Source: Aciduricibacillus chroicocephali (GTDB taxonomy: Bacteria; Bacillota; Bacilli; Bacillales; Amphibacillaceae). Taken from it: a stretch of DNA of 64,000 nt. The stretch lies in contig NZ_CP129113.1 in the NCBI RefSeq assembly GCF_030762805.1, forward strand, positions 2,308,001 through 2,372,000, read 5' to 3'. Below the pieces are notes generated by a model that searched no databases, was not told the origin of the DNA, and saw only the letters and a program-made list of their open reading frames with translations. A program made the translations under genes and the position numbers. This document shows, piece by piece, positions 56,585 through 64,000 of the stretch (position 1 is its first letter; every line of letters begins with the position of its first letter).

Positions 56585-58090
56585 ATGACAGAAACAGCAC
56601 CGGCGGCACAATCAGCCAACATTCGCAAAGGGCCGATTCTTACAGTCATCCTGCTCGGCGCTTTTGTTTCGCTGCTGAACCAGACGCTGATGAACGTAGC
56701 CCTTCCTTCCATCATGACAGATTTGAACATTGGTGAGAGTACTGCCCAATGGATTACAACGGGCTTCATGCTCGTAAACGGTGTACTTATCCCGATTACT
56801 GCCTTCCTCATGGAAAAGTTCTCGACCAGACAGCTATTCATCACAGCGATCACCCTATTCACAATCGGAACACTCATTTGTGGTATTGCACCTGACTTCC
56901 TCACTTTGATGACCGGCCGTGTCATTCAGGCAATTGGAGCTGGCATCATCATGCCACTTCTGACGACTGTTGTCCTCGCACTCTTCCCTGTTGAGAAACG
57001 CGGCGGCGCAATGGGTCTAATTGGTATTGCAATGATCTTTGCACCAGCAGTTGGCCCGACACTATCCGGATTCATTGTCGAAAACTATACTTGGAGAGTC
57101 CTGTTCTATACGATTCTTCCAATTGCTATTATCGATATCATCATCGCGGTGATATTCTTGCGAAACGTAACAGAACGCAAATCACCTAAAATTGATGTTT
57201 TGGCAGTTATCCTTTCCACTGTCGGTTTTGGTGGTATTCTTTATGGTTCAAGTACAGCTGGTTCACATGGCTGGACGAGTGCAAAAGTGCTTGTAACGAT
57301 TATCATCGGTTTTATCAGTTTGGCGCTCTTCGTCATTCGCGAATTGAGATCAGAACGTCCGATGTTGGACTTCCGTGTTTTCAAAAGCGGTATCTTCTCT
57401 CTGACAACCGTCATTAACGTTGCATTGACTGTTGCCATGTTCGCACCGATGCTCCTTATTCCGCTCTATTTGCAAAATGTGCTTGGTATCAGCCCGCTCC
57501 ATTCTGGACTAATGCTCATGCCAGGAGCAGTTGTGATGGGGATCATGTCGCCAATTACAGGTAAGGCATTTGATAAAATCGGTGCCCGTCCGCTTGCCAT
57601 CTTAGGTCTTGCGATTACAACTGTAACAACATATATGCTGACACAGTTGACTGATCATACGTCTTACGGCTACCTGATTGGTGTATACACTGTTCGCATG
57701 TTCGGTATGTCCATGATTATGATGCCGATCATGACAGCAGGTCTTAACCAGCTTCCGCCACGTTTGCACCCTCATGGTACGGCAATGGTGAACACGGTCC
57801 GTTCCGTTGCTGGTGCGATTGGTACAGCAGTCCTTGTCACACTCATGACAAATAAAGCGAAAGACAGTATTAAAGACATCATCATTTCGCACAAGTTTAA
57901 CCCGCAAGATAAAGCAGATATGCTGCATGCTCAGAATCTCGCTATGGTGAACGGAATCAACCATGCCTTCATGGTTTCCGCTGTGTTTGCCGTCATCGCG
58001 CTCGTACTTAGCTTCTTTATTAAGCGTGGACGTACACACCAAGATGAGAACACTGAATTCAACAGCAACAAACCAGCAACAAACGAATAA
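56585..58090 (+). CDS. DHA2-family MFS multidrug exporter (LmrB/EmrB-like)
   Basis: Proton-coupled drug exporter of 501 residues with about 14 membrane helices. LLNQTLMNVALPSIM near 30 and WITTGFMLVNGVLIPITAFL near 55 are the DHA2 motifs (D1, A-related), and GAGIIMPLLTTVVLALFP near 120 is motif C. Closest in style to B. subtilis LmrB. ATG 56585 is preferred; ATG 56573 abuts AAGGAG and leaves no spacing. Co-transcribed with the MarR gene; a strong terminator follows. Confidence 0.92.
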   Translation: MTETAPAAQSANIRKGPILTVILLGAFVSLLNQTLMNVALPSIMTDLNIGESTAQWITTGFMLVNGVLIPITAFLMEKFSTRQLFITAITLFTIGTLICGIAPDFLTLMTGRVIQAIGAGIIMPLLTTVVLALFPVEKRGGAMGLIGIAMIFAPAVGPTLSGFIVENYTWRVLFYTILPIAIIDIIIAVIFLRNVTERKSPKIDVLAVILSTVGFGGILYGSSTAGSHGWTSAKVLVTIIIGFISLALFVIRELRSERPMLDFRVFKSGIFSLTTVINVALTVAMFAPMLLIPLYLQNVLGISPLHSGLMLMPGAVVMGIMSPITGKAFDKIGARPLAILGLAITTVTTYMLTQLTDHTSYGYLIGVYTVRMFGMSMIMMPIMTAGLNQLPPRLHPHGTAMVNTVRSVAGAIGTAVLVTLMTNKAKDSIKDIIISHKFNPQDKADMLHAQNLAMVNGINHAFMVSAVFAVIALVLSFFIKRGRTHQDENTEFNSNKPATNE

Positions 58091-58141
58091 AGGGCACCCC
58101 TCCATACAATTTGTTGAATCTGTACGGGGAGTGTTCAAACT

Positions 58142-58181
58142 AAAAAGGCTAATCCAGAATGCTTCTGGATTAGCCTTTTTT
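58142..58181. terminator. Bidirectional terminator after the DHA2 exporter gene
   Basis: Perfect 18-bp stem (AAAAAGGCTAATCCAGAA and complement) with a 3-base loop and a T-run; touches the stop of the minus-strand lipoprotein gene. Confidence 0.94.
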
Positions 58182-58581
58182 ATCTCAATTCTACTGTGAA
58201 CTGATTAATGCCTTCCTGTACAACGTGAACATTGGCAGGGAATCGAGTATAAACCTGTCTGATTTCTATCGCATAGCGCTGCGCAATCCGATGTGCTTCT
58301 TCTTCATTGACATCCTTATCCAGCACAAGCCTGCCGACAGCCCGTCCATTTTCAATCTGGACACGCCCCCCGATTACCGCCGGGTCAGACAGCGTTCTCC
58401 ATTCAGGACGGCGATTGTTCTTCGTATCATCAGACTCATAGCGATTGTGCATGCCAGCATTAATATTCTGCTGCTGTTTCTGCCGCTGTGATTCGTCCTT
58501 GCTCGGATTATCTCCCTGCTGCGAGCAGCCGACTGTGACAAATAGGACCGCACTTAAGCAAATGAACAATATTTTCTTCAT
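58180..58581 (-). CDS. YhcN/YlaJ-like lipoprotein
   Basis: Small lipoprotein of 133 residues. Signal peptide 1-19 with lipobox VTVGC, a Gln/Asn-rich disordered linker to about 60, then a compact domain (GGRVQIENGRAVGRLVLD, then EEEAHRIAQRYAIEIRQVY) resembling the YhcN/YlaJ domain of spore-associated lipoproteins. If that is right it may belong to sporulation, but I see no clear sporulation-sigma promoter. Identification is by general pattern. Confidence 0.65.
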   Translation of the reverse strand: MKKILFICLSAVLFVTVGCSQQGDNPSKDESQRQKQQQNINAGMHNRYESDDTKNNRRPEWRTLSDPAVIGGRVQIENGRAVGRLVLDKDVNEEEAHRIAQRYAIEIRQVYTRFPANVHVVQEGINQFTVELR

Positions 58582-58663
58582 GAATGATACCTCCCGGATA
58601 CAAGCAAGTGAACCTATTATTTCCTTGCTCCAGGAGATTATTCATGCAACACGGCGTTTATCT

Positions 58664-59572
58664 TTATGATTCACGCTCCAAATTTCTCTTCACTTTCTTC
58701 AGTAGGTCGGGCTGATTCGTGAACATGCCATCAGCACCCCATTCAATCAGCCGTATCATGTCCGATTCGTCATTGACTGTATAGGGATGGACAAGCAACC
58801 CGGCCTTGCGCACTTTCTGGATATAGGGTTTGTCAATCATGCGGTAGTCCATGCCGATGCCATCAGCATATCCCTTGATTTCAGAAAGAGCTTGATCACT
58901 TATTTTGGCAGGCTCTCGATAGGAAATCAGCTGAATAAGGGGAAGATCCGGGTCTTTTTCGTGGATGTTCTGAAGACTTTTTTTGCTGAAAGATTGAACA
59001 ATAATTCTTGGTACACCATGCTCTTCTTCCTGAAGCTGATAATTATCAATCAACCTAAGGAGCTCTTCTTCCATTCCTGGATAGAGGTTTGGTGATTTCG
59101 TTTCTATGTAGTAATTAGCTTTCTTGCCATAACGCTGAAAAATTTCTTCTAAAGTTGGCACTTTTAAACCTTCATACATTAATTTCGACTCATCAGAATG
59201 AGTTTCATTAAACCAGGAACCGGCGTCCAGCTTCTTGATTTGAGCCAATGTCATGTCTTTCACCTTGCCTGTCCCGTTCGTTGTCCTATCAACAGTTGTA
59301 TCATGCATAGCGACCAACTTCCCGTCTTTCGTCATCTGCAGATCAATCTCCAGATAATCGGCTTTCACATTTTCAGCCATTTCATAAGACGCAAAAGTAT
59401 GTTCCGGTGCATAGGCAGAGGCACCTCGATGGGAAATTGCGAATACCGGACTTGCCTTTTCTTCATCTTTCGCCACATGCTCTTGTGACGGTGAAGGGTC
59501 TATCTTCTCATTGGAACATCCTCCAAGCAACAGTGCAAAACATGCACCTGCCAGCACTCCTCTCACAATCAT
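58664..59572 (-). CDS. Glycerophosphodiester phosphodiesterase, lipoprotein (GlpQ-like)
   Basis: Extracellular enzyme cleaving glycerophosphodiesters to glycerol-3-phosphate. 302 residues: signal peptide with LLLGGC (Cys19), linker, then the GDPD barrel with ISHRGASAYAPEHT near 46 (His-Arg and Glu), YLEIDLQMTKDG near 70 and VAMHDTTVDRTTNG near 87, giving the catalytic His pair and metal ligands. B. subtilis GlpQ acts on teichoic acid and phospholipid head groups under phosphate limitation; a similar role here is inferred. Confidence 0.92.
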   Translation of the reverse strand: MIVRGVLAGACFALLLGGCSNEKIDPSPSQEHVAKDEEKASPVFAISHRGASAYAPEHTFASYEMAENVKADYLEIDLQMTKDGKLVAMHDTTVDRTTNGTGKVKDMTLAQIKKLDAGSWFNETHSDESKLMYEGLKVPTLEEIFQRYGKKANYYIETKSPNLYPGMEEELLRLIDNYQLQEEEHGVPRIIVQSFSKKSLQNIHEKDPDLPLIQLISYREPAKISDQALSEIKGYADGIGMDYRMIDKPYIQKVRKAGLLVHPYTVNDESDMIRLIEWGADGMFTNQPDLLKKVKRNLERES

Positions 59573-59685
59573 ATATTACCTCCTCTCTCATTTAAGATGC
59601 GCAAAAAAATGTTCTTCTTAAGACCCAACCTTCATTATCTCAGAATTGTATAGAAACCACAAAGAGCAAATTCAAAGAAAAATAC

Positions 59686-59720
59686 AAAAAGCCTTGCAGA
59701 CAATGTGAGCTGCAAGGCTT
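59686..59720 (-). terminator. Terminator after the alanine symporter gene
   Basis: On the minus strand GAAGCCTTGCAG pairs with CTGCAAGGCTTT and is followed by T-rich sequence, 11 bases after the stop at 59732. Confidence 0.88.
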
Positions 59721-59731
59721 CTGGATGTAAA

Positions 59732-61162
59732 TTACTTTTCTTCATTTTCAGATACTGCATCGCCCCACTGAGTTACGCCAGAACGATGTTTCTGATCGAG
59801 CACAGACTTGCTGAAATGCGGATCTTTTCCAGCTTTGCGCTGTTTCGTATAGTCTTTTAGAACTCTAATAGCAATTGGGGACAAGCAGACAATCGCATAC
59901 AGGTTGATCAAAGCCATGATCGCCATTGTAAAGTCAGCAAGGTCCCAGACAACATCAAACGATGCAACTGCTCCGAACATGACCATAAGCAGTACGACAA
60001 TACGGTAGATAAACATGCCAACCTTGCTTTCGCGAATATAGGAGATGTTGCTTTCTCCATAGTAATAGTTCCCAAGAACAGAACTATAAGCAAATAGCAA
60101 AATAGCTATAGCTACAAATAAACCGGACCAACTGCCGATATGATGTGCAAATGCATTCTGTGTAATTTGGATTCCTTCCAATTTTTTTCCTTCGTAACCA
60201 CCTGCTGTCAGGATGATAAAGCCTGTTGCACTGCAGACGAGAATCGTATCAAAGAAAACACCAAGTGCCTGAATCAGACCTTGCTTGGCCGGATGGGATA
60301 CATCTGCAGTTGCTGCCGCATTTGGCGCACTACCCATACCAGCTTCATTGGAGAAGAGGCCGCGTTTGATTCCGTACATGATCGCAGCACCAAAACCTCC
60401 ACCGGCAATTTGCCGGATACCGAACGCATTTTCAAAAATAAGCTTGAACATCGTAGGAATTTCAGTAATGTTCACAACGAGCACATACAGAGCAATCCCG
60501 ATGTAGAGAATTGCCATGATTGGTACAATCAGCTGCGATACATGAGCGATGCTCTTCAAACCGCCAAAAATAACAAGAGCTGTTAAGACAACAAGAATTC
60601 CTGCGATGATCCACTTATTAATGTGATATTCACCACTGAATGCAAGGCTAATGGAATTCGCCTGAACCGAGTTGAACACAAGTCCATAAGTAATTGTAAT
60701 AACAACCGCGAAAACAACTCCGAGCCAGCGCATATTAAGACCTTTTTCAATATAGTAGGCCGGACCGCCCCGGAAACCATGGCGACCGGATACTTTGAAC
60801 ACCTGAGCCAACGTACTTTCAATAAATCCTGAGGCTGAGCCGATTAATGCAAGAATCCACATCCAGAACAGAGCGCCCGGACCACCTGAAGCAACCGCTG
60901 TAGCCACACCTGCAAGATTCCCTGTACCAACCCGTGAAGCAGCACTGATGGCGAAAGCCTGGAAAGCCGTCGTACCTTTCTTCTCCTTCTTGCCTTTTAC
61001 CGTTTCCTTTTCAAACAGGACACGGAACATTTCAGGCAGCATTCTGAACTGGACGAATTTTGTAGCAAACGTGAACCAAAGTCCAACGCCTATTAGAACT
61101 GCAATTAGGACATATGCCCAAATGAAATCACTAATTTTAAAAAGCGTGTCAATGAATTCCAT
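59732..61162 (-). CDS. Sodium:alanine symporter family (AGCS) transporter
   Basis: Na+-coupled amino acid importer of 476 residues with about 11 helices. Conserved AGCS signatures: GTTAFQAFAISAASRVGTGN near 63, GGPGALFWMWILALIGSA near 88, GRHGFRGGPAYYIEKGL near 126 and GIKRGLFSNEAGMGSAPNAA near 267. Similar to B. subtilis AlsT and GlnT; glycine, alanine or glutamine are possible substrates. A single-gene unit. Confidence 0.93.
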   Translation of the reverse strand: MEFIDTLFKISDFIWAYVLIAVLIGVGLWFTFATKFVQFRMLPEMFRVLFEKETVKGKKEKKGTTAFQAFAISAASRVGTGNLAGVATAVASGGPGALFWMWILALIGSASGFIESTLAQVFKVSGRHGFRGGPAYYIEKGLNMRWLGVVFAVVITITYGLVFNSVQANSISLAFSGEYHINKWIIAGILVVLTALVIFGGLKSIAHVSQLIVPIMAILYIGIALYVLVVNITEIPTMFKLIFENAFGIRQIAGGGFGAAIMYGIKRGLFSNEAGMGSAPNAAATADVSHPAKQGLIQALGVFFDTILVCSATGFIILTAGGYEGKKLEGIQITQNAFAHHIGSWSGLFVAIAILLFAYSSVLGNYYYGESNISYIRESKVGMFIYRIVVLLMVMFGAVASFDVVWDLADFTMAIMALINLYAIVCLSPIAIRVLKDYTKQRKAGKDPHFSKSVLDQKHRSGVTQWGDAVSENEEK

Positions 61163-61363
61163 ATATTACCTCCACTTTCTCTAGATGACGAAAACTTGCA
61201 CACAGAAAAATATTATAACGTTCAGAGCTTTCTAACGCCAGGAATTTTACTGGAAATTCAATTCCCTGACTACAGTTATAAGTATCCCCGTTGAGCGGCT
61301 GATAAAAACAGTGAGATGTTCAATCCTCGCTTACATTATGTAATTAAGGAACATAATAAGAAA

Positions 61364-61391
61364 AGCCCTGCAGCATTTTTGCTACAGGGCG
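61364..61391 (-). terminator. Terminator after the S-layer-like gene
   Basis: On the minus strand GCCCTGTAGC, loop of A, GCTGCAGGGC, then TTTTC; begins about 15 bases after the stop at 61406. Confidence 0.88.
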
Positions 61392-61405
61392 GATGGAACA
61401 TTTTA

Positions 61406-64000
61406 TTATTGTGTTTGCTGGATTGCTGCATTTAGAGCTTCGTTGACCGATGCAAGTGTGTTGAATTGCTTAATTGCACCGTCACTATTGAATTCTGCAT
61501 TTTTCAGGAAGTTTTCCGCAGCTGATGACTGTTTAGCTTGAGACAGGTTGTTGAAGGTATTATTACCTGCAGCTTTTAGCAAATCAATTGCTTCTGTGTT
61601 GGAAGATGTTTTCTTCAAAGTATTGATCTGATCCAAAGCACCTGTATAGCCCGGAATGATTCCAGCTTCAGGATTACCTCCCTCTGCTGGTGTGACCAGA
61701 GCTAGCCCTATATCGTCTGGGCTGTTAAAACCACTATCAGGACGTACTTTGAGCAATTCTTCCGCAATATGCAAACGATCCGCTGTTGGCACATTCAAGT
61801 ACACCGGCAGTGCAAGAGCATCAAGACCTTCTTTCACAGCTGTTGTTGTTGTCGCTTGGTTGATTGTGGTCACGGCCTTATTAGTATTACCGGTTTTATT
61901 CAAGCTGGCGATTGCGTCTTGAACTGCTAGCATGCGTTGTGCATTGGTTTCACCCGATAAAGTTTTAAAATTACTGTTATTTTCGCCGAAGTAGAGATCC
62001 TTATTTGCCTCATTAACATTCTGTGCACCGAGTGCTTTCAGTGCTGCTATAAGCTTATCTGCAGAGTCGGCATTTTTCACAGCATTAAAGTTCTGAAGGT
62101 CGACTTCTGCTTGAATGTCCATTGCAGTACCAAATCCGCCTGAAATATAAACATCTTTATTATTATCAGCGACATTTTTGATCCCTGGGTAAGCCTTAAG
62201 AGCAGTAAGCAAAGTATCAGCGTCTCCAGATTGCGCTGCATCCTGGACAGCTTTCACACTATTGGCGCCAGCTTCTGTATTGCCTGCATCAATAGCATTT
62301 GCGACATCTTCGGCACTCTTAGCATTTTGCAATTTATTAATATAGATCTTCCCATTAGAAGGAATATATTTATCAAGATCAATGACTGTCTTATCATTCG
62401 TATTGACGAGTTCAGCTAATTTCCTTACGTTTGCTTCAAGTGTGTTCGGTGTTGGAGAATTCACAACATCCACTACAGCCAGTTGTTGATCTATTTTCTT
62501 GAGAGCAGCAGTTACTTCAGGGCTCAAATTCCCATCAGCATTCGGGGTTGCATATTTGCTGATGAGCACTTTTTTATCTTGTAGCACCGCTTTATCAGAA
62601 ATGGTATTCAGATTATCACTGGCCTCTGTGACATATGCGTTATTAATTCCATTAATAACCTCTTGAATGCCTTGAGCGTTTTTAACAAGAGCTCCGTCGG
62701 CTTTAATTTGATTATCAATGGCGGACTTATAGTTCTTTTCACCGTTGCCTGTCAGCCAATCAAAGTTAACACGCTTGAATGCAGTGTTCTCAAGAGCGTT
62801 CTTCAATGCTGTATCATTATTTGCCTTGACTGCCTCTGTGACTTCTTTGGCAAGCGCTTCACTTTTGGCACCGTTTTCGATTTCATCATTGACCTGATTT
62901 ACCCAGGCTTGGATGCTGGCAACTGTGAGTTGTTCACCCTTTTGATCTGCTTGTGAAATAAAACTCTGCTTTTTCTCGAGATATGCTGCAGCATTTTTTG
63001 CTTCTGCACCTGCTATGCCAAGCTTGTCAAACGCATTATTGAGAGCAAGCTGGCTATCGGCATCTCTGAATTTCTGTACATTCGCCGCTAGCTCAAAGTT
63101 ATACTCTTTTCCACCAACTGACCAGACACCTTCCAGCTTGTCTACCGGATTTATAAATTTGAATGTCGCCTCTGTATCGCCTGCCGCAATTGTAACTGGT
63201 TTAACCGCTATGCGATTAGCTTTATTATCAAGGACTGTAAGCTGTTCATCAAAGCGGTCTTTATTTACAGGTTCAAACGTTACTGTTACACCGTTCCCAT
63301 CAATCTTTTTGATATTCTTAACTGCAACGCCCTCTTCTGCCACAACAACTTTGACTGTAACTTCTTTCGCTACGTTACCTGCCGCATCTTTTGCATTGTA
63401 AGTGACTGTATATGTTCCCGGTTTCTTCGTGTCAATTTTATCTATTTCATTGCCTTTTGGGTCCTTTATAACTGTATTGATTTTTAAGTTTTGATCTTTA
63501 TTATCAGACACTGTCACATTAGGCAATTTCAGTTCTTCACCGTACTTCACATTGACTGTCTGATCGCCTTTAATGCTTATCACAGGAGCTTCCTTGTCAC
63601 CATTGACCACCTGCTGAGCTTTATAGACAAATGTAGCGAACTGAGCTCGTGTAACGGGACTATGAGGCCTGAAATCTTTATTTCCGACAGCCGTTGTAAT
63701 TCCTAGATTAGCTAAAATCTGAACATTTTCACGGTGTGTTTCACTTACATTGCTAAGCTTTACTTTTACATCTTTACCAGTATCATATTTTTTAAGATTA
63801 TAAGCTTGTACGAGTACGGTAGCCATCTGTTCACGTGTCAAATTGGACCAAGGTTTAAATTGACCACTTTGTCCTTTAAAAACACCTGCCGCAGAAACTG
63901 CTGCAATTGCATCTCCCAGCCCTTTATCAACCTTTTTTACATCTTTGTACTTTCCGAGTTCCTTATCTCTATTAGAAGGTATTTTCAAATTCTTTGCCTG
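61406..64000 (-). CDS. S-layer homology domain surface protein, 5' end outside window
   Basis: Large cell-surface protein, at least 864 residues, cut at its N-terminus by the window end: the frame is open through base 64000. Visible order: two SLH domains (FKPWSNLTREQMATVLVQA and FRPHSPVTRAQFATFVYKA; a first SLH and signal peptide are expected upstream), an Ig-like domain (KEAPVISIKGDQTVNVKYGE to AAGNVAKEVTVKV), a second beta-rich part, then about 550 residues of Ala/Asn/Lys-rich helical repeats with recurring LIAALKALGAQNVNEANKD-like units. SLH domains bind pyruvylated wall polymer. Probably an S-layer or S-layer-associated protein; no Cys, as usual for these. Confidence 0.9.
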   Translation of the reverse strand, partial: QAKNLKIPSNRDKELGKYKDVKKVDKGLGDAIAAVSAAGVFKGQSGQFKPWSNLTREQMATVLVQAYNLKKYDTGKDVKVKLSNVSETHRENVQILANLGITTAVGNKDFRPHSPVTRAQFATFVYKAQQVVNGDKEAPVISIKGDQTVNVKYGEELKLPNVTVSDNKDQNLKINTVIKDPKGNEIDKIDTKKPGTYTVTYNAKDAAGNVAKEVTVKVVVAEEGVAVKNIKKIDGNGVTVTFEPVNKDRFDEQLTVLDNKANRIAVKPVTIAAGDTEATFKFINPVDKLEGVWSVGGKEYNFELAANVQKFRDADSQLALNNAFDKLGIAGAEAKNAAAYLEKKQSFISQADQKGEQLTVASIQAWVNQVNDEIENGAKSEALAKEVTEAVKANNDTALKNALENTAFKRVNFDWLTGNGEKNYKSAIDNQIKADGALVKNAQGIQEVINGINNAYVTEASDNLNTISDKAVLQDKKVLISKYATPNADGNLSPEVTAALKKIDQQLAVVDVVNSPTPNTLEANVRKLAELVNTNDKTVIDLDKYIPSNGKIYINKLQNAKSAEDVANAIDAGNTEAGANSVKAVQDAAQSGDADTLLTALKAYPGIKNVADNNKDVYISGGFGTAMDIQAEVDLQNFNAVKNADSADKLIAALKALGAQNVNEANKDLYFGENNSNFKTLSGETNAQRMLAVQDAIASLNKTGNTNKAVTTINQATTTTAVKEGLDALALPVYLNVPTADRLHIAEELLKVRPDSGFNSPDDIGLALVTPAEGGNPEAGIIPGYTGALDQINTLKKTSSNTEAIDLLKAAGNNTFNNLSQAKQSSAAENFLKNAEFNSDGAIKQFNTLASVNEALNAAIQQTQ

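Overview
The window reads as chromosomal DNA of a low-to-moderate GC, endospore-forming-type member of the Bacillaceae. The evidence is Bacillus-like ribosome binding sites with many TTG starts, class Ib ribonucleotide reductase, a met T-box, BirA, PhoP, SigB and SigD type control sites, two large KatE-type catalases, SLH surface protein and YutJ, MgtE and RlmN homologues. A genus such as Terribacillus or Halobacillus is a guess from gene content only. I see no rRNA, tRNA, CRISPR array, insertion sequence or prophage.

Layout. 1-2.7 kb: phosphonate/phosphite ABC importer (phnDCE) behind an 11-bp-periodic PhoP-like box array. 2.8-6.2 kb: a Cache-type chemoreceptor and a PepSY/YcdB-like protein. 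6.4-10.3 kb: nrdE-nrdI-nrdF behind two NrdR boxes. 10.5-12.9 kb: a GltC-like LysR regulator divergent from an NADP-type glutamate dehydrogenase. 13.1-15.3 kb: fdhD, a PCYCGC lipoprotein and a DUF4396 membrane protein. 15.3-17.6 kb: a plasmid-type ParM/ParR segregation cassette with a repeat-rich parC-like region upstream and a cluster of DnaA-box-like 9-mers downstream. 17.7-21.9 kb: two tandem catalases. 22-23.5 kb: a small basic protein and rlmN. 23.8-27.4 kb: two paralogous chemoreceptors. 27.6-32.2 kb: a variant purC, a small membrane protein, a luciferase-like oxidoreductase, exonuclease III, and a TetR-regulated pair of small multidrug resistance proteins. 32.2-37.1 kb: the biotin operon bioA-bioD-bioF-bioH-bioC with a BirA operator over its promoter; a sigma factor gene is divergent. 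37.9-42.7 kb: a small membrane protein, then an operon for an S-adenosylmethionine hydrolase and a complete ECF transporter behind a methionine T-box. 42.8-48.4 kb: an MFS exporter, CBS protein, MarR regulator, NADH-dehydrogenase-like flavoprotein, acetyltransferase and MgtE. 48.5-55.8 kb: a fused PabA-PabB, a CapA-like lipoprotein and the polyamine importer potABCD. 55.9-64 kb: a MarR-regulated DHA2 exporter, a YhcN/YlaJ-like lipoprotein, a glycerophosphodiesterase, an alanine symporter and a large S-layer-homology protein cut by the window end.

How the genes work together. The best functional unit is the methionine-salvage operon at 38.1-42.7 kb. An ATG specifier T-box senses uncharged tRNA-Met and would switch on an ECF importer plus an enzyme that splits SAM into methionine and adenosine. 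The most unexpected unit is parM-parR with its own centromere-like repeats and an origin-like 9-mer cluster, sitting among housekeeping genes. It could be an integrated plasmid remnant, a working chromosomal actin system, or a sign that the replicon is a chromid.

Most operons end in clear hairpin terminators, many of them bidirectional, and these were used to set transcription-unit borders. CDS starts were moved from the longest reading frame to the best ribosome binding site where noted.
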